A stretch of DNA of 64,000 nucleotides from positions 1 to 64,000 of the forward strand of contig NZ_BQHO01000009.1 in the NCBI RefSeq assembly GCF_021601385.1, written 5' to 3'. The translations under genes and the position numbers were made by a program. Source of the stretch: Pseudomonas parasichuanensis. GTDB taxonomy: Bacteria > Pseudomonadota > Gammaproteobacteria > Pseudomonadales > Pseudomonadaceae. The notes beneath the pieces are model-generated. The model saw only the letters and a program-made list of their open reading frames with translations. It did no database searches and was not told where the DNA came from. Below, piece by piece: positions 10,701 to 19,761 of the stretch; within the stretch, counting starts at the first letter, position 1; every line of letters begins with the position of its first letter.

Positions 10701-11849
10701 TTAACGACCTTTGAAACGCGTCACGTTGTCCTTCACCGCGGTAGCAGCCAGGTCCAGCCGCTCGCCGCTGGCGGCGTCGAACAGCAGCACCCGCGCCGGG
10801 TCGAACTGCAGGTTCAGGCTGTCGCCCACCCGGCACGCCACATCCGGCGCCAGGCGGCAGCAGACCTTGGTCTGGTTGAGGGTGACGAACACCAGCAGGT
10901 CCGGCCCGGTGGGCTCGGTCACCTGCACTTCGGCGCGGATGCCCGGCAGGCCGTTGCCCTCAGCGCCCCCCAGGCAAATCTGCTCCGGGCGTACACCCAG
11001 GATGACCTCGCGCCCGTCCAGCACATCGGCGTCCACCCCCAGCGGCAGCTCGCAGCGCGCCTGGCCACTGTCGAGCAGCGCCAGCACCCGGCCGTCCTGG
11101 CGGCTCAGGCGCACCGGGATGAAGTTCATCGGGGGCGAGCCAATGAAGCTGGCGACGAACAGGTTGGCCGGGTCGTTGTAGATCTGCTGCGGCGTGCCGA
11201 ACTGCTGGATCAGCCCGTCCTTCATCACCGCCACCTTGTCACCCAGGGTCATGGCCTCGATCTGGTCGTGGGTGACGTACACCGTGGTGGTCTTCAGGCG
11301 CTGGTGCATCAGCTTGATCTCGGTGCGCATCTCTACCCGCAGCTTGGCGTCGAGGTTCGACAGCGGTTCGTCGAACAGGTAGATCTTCGGCCGCCGCGCC
11401 AGCGCCCGGCCCATGGCCACGCGCTGCTGCTGGCCGCCGGACAGCTGGCCGGGCTTGCGGCCCAGCAAGTGCTCGATCTGCAACAGCTTGGCGACCCGCG
11501 CCACCTCCTCGTCGATGGCCGCCTGGGGCAGCTTGCGGATCTTCAGCCCGAACGCGATGTTGTCGCGCACGTTCATGGTCGGGTACAGCGCGTAGGACTG
11601 GAACACCATGGCGATGTCGCGATCCTTCGGGCTCATGCCGCTGACGTCCTCGTCGTCGATCAGGATCGCCCCGCCACTGATGTTCTCAAGGCCAGCGATG
11701 CAGTTCATCAAGGTGGACTTGCCGCAGCCCGAGGGGCCGACCAGGATCAGGAACTCGCCGTCCTTGATCGCCAGCTGGATGTCCTTGAGCGTATCCGGCA
11801 AACCGGCGCCGTAGGTCTTGTTCACGTTGCGAAGTTCGAGCGTTGCCAT
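10701..11849 (-). CDS. gtsD: Glucose ABC transporter ATP-binding protein
   Basis: MalK/UgpC-type ATPase powering glucose import with GtsA, GtsB and GtsC. The 382-residue protein has Walker [10 protein letters not shown] (38-46), Q-loop Q84, signature LSGGQQQR (136-143), Walker B IYLFDEP (D160) and a C-terminal OB-type regulatory domain (about 240-370). It starts 3 bases after gtsC and is followed by oprB after 38 bases, so it is part of one transcript. Assignment to glucose rather than mannitol or glycerol phosphate rests on the surrounding hexR/gltR/edd/glk genes. Confidence 0.93.
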   Translation of the reverse strand: MATLELRNVNKTYGAGLPDTLKDIQLAIKDGEFLILVGPSGCGKSTLMNCIAGLENISGGAILIDDEDVSGMSPKDRDIAMVFQSYALYPTMNVRDNIAFGLKIRKLPQAAIDEEVARVAKLLQIEHLLGRKPGQLSGGQQQRVAMGRALARRPKIYLFDEPLSNLDAKLRVEMRTEIKLMHQRLKTTTVYVTHDQIEAMTLGDKVAVMKDGLIQQFGTPQQIYNDPANLFVASFIGSPPMNFIPVRLSRQDGRVLALLDSGQARCELPLGVDADVLDGREVILGVRPEQICLGGAEGNGLPGIRAEVQVTEPTGPDLLVFVTLNQTKVCCRLAPDVACRVGDSLNLQFDPARVLLFDAASGERLDLAATAVKDNVTRFKGR

Positions 11850-11852
11850 GAC

Positions 11853-12698
11853 TTACCCCTTAACCGCGCCGGCGGTCAGCCCGCGCACGAAATACTTGCC
11901 CGCAATCACGTAGACCAGCAGCGTCGGCAGCCCGGCGATCATCGCCGCGGCCATGTCGACGTTGTATTCCTTGGCCCCGGTGCTGGTGTTGACCAGGTTG
12001 TTGAGGGCCACGGTGATCGGCTGCGAGTCGCCGCTGGAGAACACCACGCCGAACAGGAAGTCGTTCCAGATCTGGGTGAACTGCCAGATCAGGCAGACCA
12101 TGATGATCGGTGTCGACATCGGCAGGATGATCCGCCCGAAGATGGTGAAGAACCCGGCGCCATCCAGGCGCGCGGCCTTCACCAGCGCATCCGGGATGCT
12201 CACGTAGTAGTTGCGGAAGAACAGCGTGGTGAAGGCCAGCCCGTACACCACGTGCACCAGCACCAGGCCGCTGGTGGTGCTGGCCAGGCCGAGCTTGCCG
12301 AGGGTGAACGAGGCCGGCAGCAGCACGGTCTGGAACGGCAGGAAGCAGCCGAACAGCAGCAACCCGAAGAACAGCTGCGAGCCACGGAAGCGCCACATCG
12401 ACAGCACGTAGCCGTTGAGCGCGCCGATGGTGGTGGAGATCAGCACCGCCGGCACGGTGATCAGGATCGAGTTGACGAAGTAGCCGTTGACCGTGGCCCA
12501 GGCCTTGGCCCAGCCGATGCCGGTGAACACCGTGGGCCAGCTCAGCAGGTTGCCGGTGCTGATGTCTTCGGGGGTCTTGAAGCTGGTCAGCAGCATCACC
12601 ACCAGCGGCACCAGGTACAGCAGCACGGCGAGCAGCAGCACGGCATGGATGGCAATGCGGCTGAAGCTCAATGTGGGTTTATCGACAGGGCTAGTCAT
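11853..12698 (-). CDS. gtsC: Glucose ABC transporter permease GtsC
   Basis: Inner-membrane permease of the MalG class, 281 residues with six predicted transmembrane helices. The EAA loop that contacts the ATPase is visible as SIPDALVKAARLDGAGFFTIF followed by IILPMSTP. Its start overlaps the end of gtsB by 8 bases, typical of coupled translation of paired permeases. It forms the heterodimeric channel with GtsB. Confidence 0.93.
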   Translation of the reverse strand: MTSPVDKPTLSFSRIAIHAVLLLAVLLYLVPLVVMLLTSFKTPEDISTGNLLSWPTVFTGIGWAKAWATVNGYFVNSILITVPAVLISTTIGALNGYVLSMWRFRGSQLFFGLLLFGCFLPFQTVLLPASFTLGKLGLASTTSGLVLVHVVYGLAFTTLFFRNYYVSIPDALVKAARLDGAGFFTIFGRIILPMSTPIIMVCLIWQFTQIWNDFLFGVVFSSGDSQPITVALNNLVNTSTGAKEYNVDMAAAMIAGLPTLLVYVIAGKYFVRGLTAGAVKG

Positions 12699-13599
12699 GG
12701 CGTTTACCCCGCAGCTCCGAATACAGGTAGGGGACGATGATCGCCAGGATGGCGCCGAGCATCAGGATGGCGCTGGCCGAGCCCATGCCCATCTGCCCGC
12801 GGCTGAAGGTGAAGGCGTACATGAACATCGCCGGCAGGTCGGAGGAGTAGCCGGGGCCGCCGGCGGTCATGGCTGCGACCAGGTCGAAGCTCTTGATGGC
12901 GATGTGCGCCAGGATCATCAGCGAACTGAAGAACACCGGGCGCAGGCTGGGCAGCACTACCGTCCAGTAGATGCGCGGCAGGCTGGCGCCATCCAGTTGC
13001 GCGGCGCGGATGATCGACTGGTCGACCCCGCGCAGGCCGGCGAGGAACATCGCCATGATGAAGCCCGAGGCCTGCCACACCGCAGCGATCACCAGGCAGT
13101 ACACCACCCGGTCCGGGTCGATCAGCCAGTCCAGCCGAAAGCCCTCCCAGCCCCAGTCGCGCAGCAGCTTGTCCAGGCCCATGCCGGGGTTGAGCAGCCA
13201 CTTCCAGGCGGTGCCGGTGACGATCATCGACAGCGCCATGGGGTACAGGTAGATGGTGCGGATAAAGCCTTCGCGGCGAATGCGCTGGTCCAGCAGCACG
13301 GCCAGGAACACACCGATGGCCAGGGTGATGGCGATGAACAGGCCGCCAAACAGCAGCAGGTTCTTGCTGGCTACCCACCAGCGGTCGTTGTCGAAAAGCC
13401 GTGCGTACTGCGCAAGCCCGGCCCATTTGTAGGTGGGCAGGAAGGTCGAGGTGGTGAACGAGAGGACGAAGGTCCACAGGATGTAGCCGTAGAACCCCAC
13501 CAGGATGATGAACATGCTCGGTGCCAGCACCAGTTTTGGCAGCCAGCGCTGAAGCGCGTCCAGGGGTGAGGCCCGCAGGCGGGCGGTTGCAGTGGTCAT
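12691..13599 (-). CDS. gtsB: Glucose ABC transporter permease GtsB
   Basis: Inner-membrane permease of the MalF class, 302 residues, with an N-terminal helix near residues 20-45 and five further predicted helices. The EAA loop reads GLRGVDQSIIRAAQLDGASL followed by TVVLPSLRP. It partners GtsC. It is separated from gtsA by 134 bases holding an inverted REP pair, which may lower expression of the membrane components relative to the binding protein. Confidence 0.92.
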   Translation of the reverse strand: MTTATARLRASPLDALQRWLPKLVLAPSMFIILVGFYGYILWTFVLSFTTSTFLPTYKWAGLAQYARLFDNDRWWVASKNLLLFGGLFIAITLAIGVFLAVLLDQRIRREGFIRTIYLYPMALSMIVTGTAWKWLLNPGMGLDKLLRDWGWEGFRLDWLIDPDRVVYCLVIAAVWQASGFIMAMFLAGLRGVDQSIIRAAQLDGASLPRIYWTVVLPSLRPVFFSSLMILAHIAIKSFDLVAAMTAGGPGYSSDLPAMFMYAFTFSRGQMGMGSASAILMLGAILAIIVPYLYSELRGKRHD

Positions 13600-13637
13600 G
13601 GTCTGGATTCTCGATGCGAGGTTGCCTGCACTGGCCT

Positions 13638-13724
13638 CATCGCTGGCAAGCCAGCTCCCACAGGTACAGGCGCCCTGAGACTGATGGGTGTACCTGTGGG
13701 AGCCGGCTTGCCGGCGATAGGGCC
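13638..13724. repeat. Inverted REP pair between gtsA and gtsB
   Basis: Two facing copies of the GGCAAGCC(G/A)GCTCCCACAGGTAC type palindrome (13641-13668 and 13690-13717). This BIME-like pair lies inside the gts operon and can fold into a large stem. It probably affects differential stability of the gtsA message. Confidence 0.85.
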
Positions 13725-13733
13725 GTCAGATCC

Positions 13734-15020
13734 TTACTTGGCCGCTTTGACTGCCGCGTTCAGCTTCTTCGCCGCATCGGCCGGGTCAGCCTTGGGGTCG
13801 TTGATGTAGTTGGTCACCACATCGAAGAACGCGCCCTGCACGGCCAGCGTGGTGGCCATGTTGTGCGCCATGCTCGGCTGCAGCCCGCCGCTCTTGGCGT
13901 CGGCCAGGAAGTCCTTGGCCGAGGTCTGGGCGCAGGCGTCGAAGCCGTACTTGCCCATGTCGGCGAGCATGTCGTTGCGTACCGGGATCGAGCCCTTGTT
14001 GGTGCTGAACACCTTCTGGAAGTCCTCGCCCAGCACCTTGCGGGCGATGTCCTGCTGGCCCGCCGCGGTGCCTTTATCCTTCTGCTTGAACACCACCAGC
14101 GAATCGATGTTGTAGAGGAAGGCCTTGTCGGTGCCGGGGAACGCTACGCACTGATAGTCCTTGCCGGCGGTTTTCCTGGCCAGGGTCCACTCGCTCTTGG
14201 CCCAGTCACCCATGATCTGCATGCCGGCCTTGCCGTTGATCACCTTGGCGGCTTCCAGGTTCCAGTCCTGGCCCTTGCCGTCGGGGTCCATGTAGGTGGC
14301 AACCTTCTTCAGCTCGGTCAGCGCCTTGACCATCTCGGGGCCGGTCAGGGCTTCTTCGTCGAGGTCGACCAGGGCCTTCTTGTAGCCATCCACGCCCATC
14401 ACCGAGAGCACCACGCTTTCGAACACCGTGCTGTCCTGCCATGGCTGGCCACCGTGGGCGAGCGGGATGAAACCGGCGGCCTTGAGCTTGTCGCCTGCCG
14501 CGTAGAATTCGTCGAGGGTGGTCGGCGCCTTGTCGATGCCGGCCTTCTTGAACACCTCGGGGTTGATCCACAGCCAGTTGATGCGGTGGATGTTCACCGG
14601 TACGGCCACATAGTCACCTTCGTACTTCACGGTGTCGGCGACTTTCTTGTCGAGCAGGTTGTCCCACTGCTCTTGCTTGGCAACGTCCTTCAGTACATCG
14701 GTATCGAGCAAACCCGTGGACGCCCAATCCTGGATATCCGGCCCCTTGATCTGCGCCACGCCCGGCGGGTTGCCGGCCACTGCGCGGCTCTTGAGCACGG
14801 TCATGGCGGTGGCACCACCGCCGCCGGCAACCGCGCCGTCCTTCCAGGTGAAACCGTCTTTTTCGACCTGGGCCTTGAGCACATCCACGGCGGCCTTTTC
14901 ACCGCCGGAAGTCCACCAATGGACGACTTCCACGCTGCCTTTGGCATCGGCGGCATGGCTGCTGAGGGAGTAGAGGGAGGCGAGCGAGATCGCGGCGGCG
15001 AGACGAAGCGTCGAATGCAT
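13734..15020 (-). CDS. gtsA: Glucose ABC transporter periplasmic binding protein
   Basis: High-affinity periplasmic sugar-binding protein delivering glucose to GtsBC. The 428-residue precursor has a signal peptide (about 1-23, ending SSHA-AD). The mature start [15 protein letters not shown] is typical of SBP_bac_1 family glucose/mannose binders. Tryptophans and acidic residues typical of sugar pockets are frequent ([17 protein letters not shown]). The start at 15020 yields the signal peptide, whereas an upstream in-frame ATG does not. It is the first gene of gtsABCD-oprB, and the region upstream holds an imperfect inverted repeat that may be an operator. Confidence 0.94.
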   Translation of the reverse strand: MHSTLRLAAAISLASLYSLSSHAADAKGSVEVVHWWTSGGEKAAVDVLKAQVEKDGFTWKDGAVAGGGGATAMTVLKSRAVAGNPPGVAQIKGPDIQDWASTGLLDTDVLKDVAKQEQWDNLLDKKVADTVKYEGDYVAVPVNIHRINWLWINPEVFKKAGIDKAPTTLDEFYAAGDKLKAAGFIPLAHGGQPWQDSTVFESVVLSVMGVDGYKKALVDLDEEALTGPEMVKALTELKKVATYMDPDGKGQDWNLEAAKVINGKAGMQIMGDWAKSEWTLARKTAGKDYQCVAFPGTDKAFLYNIDSLVVFKQKDKGTAAGQQDIARKVLGEDFQKVFSTNKGSIPVRNDMLADMGKYGFDACAQTSAKDFLADAKSGGLQPSMAHNMATTLAVQGAFFDVVTNYINDPKADPADAAKKLNAAVKAAK

Positions 15021-15103
15021 GGGGAATACCTTTCTTGTTGTTATGCGTGGCAAGGCTTTCGCTTGCTTTGCAGTGAGTGTAAGGACCTCGCACCCGGCGC
15101 CAG

Positions 15104-15140
15104 GTAACGAACGGATGCGCGAATGTCAGCGTTTGGTTAC
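15104..15140. promoter_or_regulatory. Imperfect inverted repeat upstream of gtsA
   Basis: GTAACGAACG (15104-15113) and CGTTTGGTTAC (15130-15140) face each other, 84-120 bases upstream of the gtsA start and touching the 3' end of the epimerase gene. A response-regulator site (GltR) is possible; the GltR consensus is not known to me well enough to confirm. Confidence 0.3.
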
Positions 15141-16354
15141 AAAGCCAGCGCAGTAGCCAGGCTCGGCGCCAGCGGCAGGCGCGGCAGCAACAGGGCCTGC
15201 AGCGCGTGGTAGAGATCGGGCTTGCCGCCCCAGATGCGTGCGCTGGGCTGGTTGCTCGGGTCCAGCTCGTGGTGCCAACTGCCGTGCACGCGGTCGATGA
15301 AATGCGTGGCGATGAAGTCCCAGAAGCCGCGGTACCACTGCTCGTACTGCCGCTCGCCGGTGCGCCGCAGCAAGGCGGCGGCGGTGGCGCTGGCCTCGGC
15401 ATGCACCCAGTGCAGGCGCTCGCGCACCACCGGGCGGTCGCGCCAGTCCAGGGTGTAGACCAGGCCCGGGGCGCCGTCGGCGTGCCAGGCGTGGCGGCAG
15501 GCGTTGTCGAACAGGCCTTTGGCTGCCGTCAACAATGCCCTCGGCACCGGCAACTCGGCGCGCTGCCGGGCCGCTTCCAGATGCAGCAACAGGCGCGCCC
15601 ACTCGAAGGCATGGCCGGGGGTGGCGCCATAAGGGCGAAAGCCGTCGCCGGGGTTGTCGCGGTTGTAGTCCGGCAGCGCCTGCCAGTGGGCGTCGAAATG
15701 CTCGGTGACGCGAAACCCGTCGCTGGCAGCCTGGCCAATGATCAGCCGCTCGACGATGCGCAGGGCGCGGTCCAGCCATCGCGTATGGCCCGTCACATCG
15801 GCCAGGGCGAGGAATGCCTCGACGCCATGCATGTTGCTGTTGGCACCACGGTAGGCTTCGGGCTGCTGCCAGTCGCGGGTGAAGGATTCGCATAAGGCGC
15901 CCTCCTCCTCACGCCAGAAGCGGGCCTCGATGACATCGATCGCTTGCTCCAGCAAGCGGGGTGCGGCGGCAACGCCCGCCACCACTGCCGAACTGGCGGC
16001 CAGGGCGACGAAGGCGTGCAGGTAGGCGGCCTTGTCGCTGCCACCCTGGCCTTCAGGGTGAGCGAACCAACCGCCGCAATCGGCATCGCACAGCGGGCCC
16101 TGCAGGGCGGCGACGCCATGCTCGACCAGGTGCAGGCAGCCCGGCACGCCCTGCAGATGGGCCAGGGCAAAGCTGTGGGTCATGCGGGTGGTATTCAGGG
16201 TTTCAGCGAGGGCGCCGCGCGGCAGGCGGCCATTGTCATCGAGGTTGCCGAAGCCCTGGGGCAGGCGTGCGGCCTTGGCGAAATCGAGCAGGCGCAGGGC
16301 CTCGCTGGTAAGCCAGGCGTGGTGTACGGGGGAATCGAGCCAGCTGCGGGTCAT
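15137..16354 (-). CDS. AGE-family epimerase/isomerase
   Basis: Predicted cytoplasmic sugar epimerase or isomerase of the N-acylglucosamine 2-epimerase/mannose isomerase superfamily, 405 residues. The (alpha/alpha)6-barrel fold is suggested by repeated Trp/His-rich helices: PAYRGANSNMHGVEAFLALADV near the middle, PGHAFEWARLLLHLE and YTLDWRDRPVVRERLHWVHAEA in the second half, carrying the histidines that normally act in catalysis. The gene lies between gtsA and gtrS on the same strand, so a hexose or ketose is the likely substrate (for example mannose/fructose or glucose/fructose interconversion). The exact reaction cannot be read from sequence. AAGGAAG precedes the ATG. Confidence 0.8.
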   Translation of the reverse strand: MTRSWLDSPVHHAWLTSEALRLLDFAKAARLPQGFGNLDDNGRLPRGALAETLNTTRMTHSFALAHLQGVPGCLHLVEHGVAALQGPLCDADCGGWFAHPEGQGGSDKAAYLHAFVALAASSAVVAGVAAAPRLLEQAIDVIEARFWREEEGALCESFTRDWQQPEAYRGANSNMHGVEAFLALADVTGHTRWLDRALRIVERLIIGQAASDGFRVTEHFDAHWQALPDYNRDNPGDGFRPYGATPGHAFEWARLLLHLEAARQRAELPVPRALLTAAKGLFDNACRHAWHADGAPGLVYTLDWRDRPVVRERLHWVHAEASATAAALLRRTGERQYEQWYRGFWDFIATHFIDRVHGSWHHELDPSNQPSARIWGGKPDLYHALQALLLPRLPLAPSLATALAL

Positions 16355-16428
16355 TGGCGTCTTCCTTGTAGTTGTCAGCCGATTCTAGCCAGCCGTCCTG
16401 GGTGGCATGTCACGAAGGCTCGCCGGAT

Positions 16429-16446
16429 TGTCACCACCTGGTGACA
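16429..16446. promoter_or_regulatory. Perfect 8-bp palindrome upstream of the epimerase gene
   Basis: TGTCACCA-CC-TGGTGACA lies 75-92 bases upstream of the epimerase start and just beyond the REP element following gtrS. Symmetry and position suggest an operator, but a terminator-like role cannot be excluded. No T-run follows on the minus strand. Confidence 0.35.
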
Positions 16447-16457
16447 TCGCTTTTTGT

Positions 16458-16500
16458 GTAGGAGCGGCCCTTTCGCGGCACAAGGCCGCTCCTACAGGGG
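16458..16500. repeat. REP-type palindrome downstream of gtrS
   Basis: GTAGGAGCGGCC and GGCCGCTCCTAC form 12-bp arms around a CTTTCGCGGCACAA loop. Same class as the element at 30079. Confidence 0.8.
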
Positions 16501-16505
16501 GCATC

Positions 16506-17960
16506 TCAATCGGGTGTGCGCGGCAGGTACAGCGTCACCCGCAACCCACCCTCGCGCAGGTTCAGCAAACTCACCTCACCGCCATGGCTATGGGCGATGT
16601 TGCGCGCAATCCCCAGCCCCAGCCCATACCCCTGCTGCTGCCCGGCCAGGCGGAAGTGCGGCTCGAACACCTGCTCCAAACGCTGCTCCGGCACCCCCGG
16701 CCCCTGATCATCGACCTGCAGCACGAAGCTCTCGGCACTGTCGATGATGCGCAGCTGCGCCCGCTCGCCGTACTTGATGGCGTTGTCGATCAGGTTGCCG
16801 ATGCAGCGGCGCAGGGCCAGCGACTTGCCCGGATACGGCGCCAGCGCCCGGCCTTCGAGGGTGATGCGGCCATCGCGCAGATAAGGCTCGGCCAGCAGCT
16901 CCAGCACCTGGTTGAGGTCGATCGGCTCGATGTTCTCGTGGATGTCGGTGTCCTTCACGCATTGCAGCGCCCCCTTGACCAGCAGCTCCAGCTCATCGAG
17001 GTCACGGCTGAACTTGGCCTGCAAGGCCTCGTCGTCCAGCAGCTCGACCCGCAGCCGCAGGCGGGTGATCGGTGTGCGCAGGTCGTGGGAGATGGCGCTG
17101 AACAATTGCGAGCGCTCGGTCAGGTAGCGGCTGATGCGCTCGCGCATATTGTTGAATGCCCGCCCCACTTCCACCACTTCACTGCCGCCGCCTTCGGCCA
17201 CCGGTGCCACGTCGGCGCCCAGCGACAGCTCCCGCGCGGCCCGTGCCAGGCGCTTGAGCGGCCGGCTCTGCCAGTGCACCAGCAAGCCGATGAACAGCAG
17301 CAACAGGGCGGTGGTCAGGGCGATGAAACCGATCTGCTGGCGGGGCAGGCGTTCGGCTTCAAGGCTGGTGTAGGGCTCGGGCAGCAGCGAGGCGATATAC
17401 AGCCACTCGCCCTCGCCCAGGCGGATCTGGGTGACCAGCACCGGCGGGTTGAGCGGTTCGAGGGTCAGCGAGTAATGCGCCCACGAACGCGGCAGCTCAT
17501 CGAGCTTCAGGCCGCTGTTGAAAATGCGCAGGTCGTCGGGGCTGACGAACTCCACCGAAATGTCCATCTGCTGCCCGAGGCGTTCGTGCAGCACCTGCTG
17601 GAACACCTCGATCACCGCCTGCTTGCGCGGGGTGATGGGCAACACCGGCATGTCCAGCGGCTTGACGTTGAGCGACACGAAAAAGCGCGTGCCGCCCATG
17701 CTGCGCAACTGGTCGAGCACCATTGGCCGGTAGGCCACCGGCAGCGAACGGAAGTAGCTGACGCTGGCGCTCATCGAATGGGCCAGGCTGCTGGCGCTGG
17801 CCCGCAGGCCCTGCAACTGGCTGGCGCGCAGCTGGGCGACCCAGATCAGGCTGGACAGCCCCTGGGCCAGCACCACCACCAGCAAGGTGAGCAGCAGCAT
17901 GCGCCCCAGCAACGAACGTGGCAGCAGGCGCCAGCGCCGCTCGTCAAGCCGGGCTGACAT
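16506..17960 (-). CDS. gtrS: Sensor histidine kinase GtrS
   Basis: Membrane sensor kinase that partners GltR to control glucose transport and catabolism genes; in P. putida and P. aeruginosa it responds to 2-ketogluconate or KDPG (family knowledge). The 484-residue protein has TM1 (about 20-43), a periplasmic sensor (44-208), TM2 (209-229), a HAMP linker, the dimerisation/phosphoacceptor motif AISHDLRTPITRLR (His292) and an HATPase_c domain (N-box NLIDNAIKYGE, G-box DDQGPGVPE and GLGLGIARNIAHSHGG). The start at 17960 overlaps the end of gltR by 17 bases; a start at 17987 is possible but would add residues lacking family support. Confidence 0.92.
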   Translation of the reverse strand: MSARLDERRWRLLPRSLLGRMLLLTLLVVVLAQGLSSLIWVAQLRASQLQGLRASASSLAHSMSASVSYFRSLPVAYRPMVLDQLRSMGGTRFFVSLNVKPLDMPVLPITPRKQAVIEVFQQVLHERLGQQMDISVEFVSPDDLRIFNSGLKLDELPRSWAHYSLTLEPLNPPVLVTQIRLGEGEWLYIASLLPEPYTSLEAERLPRQQIGFIALTTALLLLFIGLLVHWQSRPLKRLARAARELSLGADVAPVAEGGGSEVVEVGRAFNNMRERISRYLTERSQLFSAISHDLRTPITRLRLRVELLDDEALQAKFSRDLDELELLVKGALQCVKDTDIHENIEPIDLNQVLELLAEPYLRDGRITLEGRALAPYPGKSLALRRCIGNLIDNAIKYGERAQLRIIDSAESFVLQVDDQGPGVPEQRLEQVFEPHFRLAGQQQGYGLGLGIARNIAHSHGGEVSLLNLREGGLRVTLYLPRTPD

Positions 17961-18669
17961 GGGCCGCCAGCAAGTAGCCGCTGCCACGCACGGTGCGGAT
18001 CAGCCGGGGTGGTTTTTCGGTGTCGCGCAGGCGCTGGCGCAGGCGGCTGACGCCCATGTCGACGATGCGGTCCAGGGGCATTGGCTCGCGCCCACGGGTG
18101 GCATTGCCGATGGTGTCGCGGTCGAGAATCTGCTGGGGGTGGTCGAGGAACAGCTTGAGCAGGGCGAAGTCGGCGCCGGAGAGGATCACTTCTTCACCAT
18201 CGCGGTGGAACAGGCGATGGCTGACCGTGTCCAGGCGCCAGTCGTCGAACGCAAGCACGGCGCTGGTCGATGCGGCCTGGCCGAAGTCGGCGCGGCGCAG
18301 CAGGGCCTTGATTCGCGCCTGCAACTCGCGCGGGCTGAAGGGTTTGCCCAGGTAGTCGTCGGCGCCCAGCTCCAGGCCGATGACCCGGTCGGCCTCGTCG
18401 GAGCTGGCGGTGAGCATGATGATCGGTACCCGTGACAGCCGGGGGTGCTGGCGTACCCAGCGGCACAGGCTGAAGCCGTCTTCGTCGGGCAGCATCACAT
18501 CGAGGATCACCAGGTCGCAGGGGTTGGCGTCCAGTGCCCGGCGAAAGGACTGCCCGTCAGGCTCGGCCTGCACCTGGAAACCGGCACGGCTGAGGTAGGT
18601 TTGCAGCAGCTCGCGAATGTCCTGGTCGTCGTCGACCATCAGGATCGATTTGCCGGCAGTGGTCATCAT
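17944..18669 (-). CDS. gltR: Two-component response regulator GltR
   Basis: OmpR/PhoB-type response regulator paired with GtrS. The 241-residue protein has a receiver domain (about 1-125) with acidic pocket VDDDQD and phosphoacceptor D57 in [12 protein letters not shown], plus conserved switch residues in [12 protein letters not shown] and DYLGKPF. A C-terminal winged helix (about 140-235) ends in [15 protein letters not shown]...[14 protein letters not shown] codons at 18669 and 18666 are equally plausible. It overlaps gtrS, so the two are translationally coupled. Expected targets are gtsABCD-oprB and edd-glk nearby. Confidence 0.93.
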   Translation of the reverse strand: MMTTAGKSILMVDDDQDIRELLQTYLSRAGFQVQAEPDGQSFRRALDANPCDLVILDVMLPDEDGFSLCRWVRQHPRLSRVPIIMLTASSDEADRVIGLELGADDYLGKPFSPRELQARIKALLRRADFGQAASTSAVLAFDDWRLDTVSHRLFHRDGEEVILSGADFALLKLFLDHPQQILDRDTIGNATRGREPMPLDRIVDMGVSRLRQRLRDTEKPPRLIRTVRGSGYLLAAHVSPA

Positions 18670-18715
18670 GGTCCGTCCTCTTGTATGCGCAGATCTTCTG
18701 CCTGCTATTTGGATC

Positions 18716-18789
18716 CTGTGGGAGCGGGTTCACCCGCGAAAGCGTCGGTAAGGCAGCCGCCGCATTCGCGGGTAAACCCGCTCCCACAG
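18716..18789. repeat. Inverted REP pair between glk and gltR
   Basis: CTGTGGGAGCGGGTTCACCCGCGAA (first arm) faces TTCGCGGGTAAACCCGCTCCCACAG across about 24 bases. It lies downstream of glk and upstream of gltR, separating the two minus-strand transcripts. Confidence 0.85.
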
Positions 18790-18804
18790 CAATCACCTTG
18801 TGCT

Positions 18805-19761
18805 TCAGCTACCCAACGCTTGCTGCAGCGCCACCCCCGCCCCCAGCAACCCGGAAAACTCCGCGGTCACCAGCCACACCGGCACCCCGGCGAAATACCC
18901 GCTCATGCAGCCCTTGTCGGCAAAACTCGTGGCAAAGCCACTGCGCAGGAACAGCTCGGCAAAGCGCGGGATCACCCCGCCGACGATATACACGCCACCC
19001 CGCGCGCCCAGGGTGAGCACATTGTTGCCCGCCACCCGGCCGAGGAATCGGCAGAACTGCTCGACCACCGCCAGCGCCCGTGGCTCGCTGGCCAGCGCCG
19101 CATCGGTGATCTGCGCCGGGGTCTTGTGCTTCGGCGTGTCGCCATCGAGCGCACACATGGCCTGGTACAAGCGCACCAGGCCACCGCCACTGAGCACGGT
19201 CTCGGCACTGACATGGCCGATCTGCCGATGAATTTCCTGATGGATCGCCGCCTCGCGGGCATTGCCCACCGGCAGGTCGACATGGCCACCCTCGCCCGGC
19301 AGCGCCAGCCACTGCTCGCCGTGACGCAGCAGGCTGCCCACTCCCAGGCCGGTGCCCGGGCCGATCACCAGCGCCGGGCGCGAAGGGTCGGCCTGGCCCG
19401 CACAGACGTCTCGATAGTCGCCTTCGCGCAGGCGGGTCATGCCCAGCGCCATGGCCGAGAAGTCGTTGATCAATTGCAGCCGCCCGACCTGCAAGGTCTG
19501 GCAAAACGCTTGCCGGCTCAGGCGCCAGTGGTTGTTGGTGAAGCGAAACTCATCGCCATCCACCGGTCCGGCCACGGACAGGCATACCGCCGCCAGGCCA
19601 CCACGGGCGATGCCCTGCTCGCCCAGGTAGGCCTCGATCGCCTGTTCGGGGCTGGTGTAGTCGGCCGCAGCCAGCACCTGGACCGCGTGCAGCTGGTTGT
19701 CGCGCCACAGGGCAAAACGTGCGTTGGTACCACCAATGTCGCCAACCAGCAGCTCGTTCAC
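18805..19761 (-). CDS. glk: Glucokinase
   Basis: Phosphorylates cytoplasmic glucose with ATP to glucose-6-phosphate. The 318-residue protein has the ATP-binding phosphate-1 motif [16 protein letters not shown] at the N-terminus, [11 protein letters not shown], and the second glycine-rich segment [13 protein letters not shown], followed by [11 protein letters not shown]. The start is a GTG at 19761 whose GTGA overlaps the edd stop by 4 bases; upstream in-frame codons lie inside edd and lack family similarity. It is co-transcribed with edd and is expected to be under HexR and GltR control. Confidence 0.93.
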   Translation of the reverse strand: MNELLVGDIGGTNARFALWRDNQLHAVQVLAAADYTSPEQAIEAYLGEQGIARGGLAAVCLSVAGPVDGDEFRFTNNHWRLSRQAFCQTLQVGRLQLINDFSAMALGMTRLREGDYRDVCAGQADPSRPALVIGPGTGLGVGSLLRHGEQWLALPGEGGHVDLPVGNAREAAIHQEIHRQIGHVSAETVLSGGGLVRLYQAMCALDGDTPKHKTPAQITDAALASEPRALAVVEQFCRFLGRVAGNNVLTLGARGGVYIVGGVIPRFAELFLRSGFATSFADKGCMSGYFAGVPVWLVTAEFSGLLGAGVALQQALGS

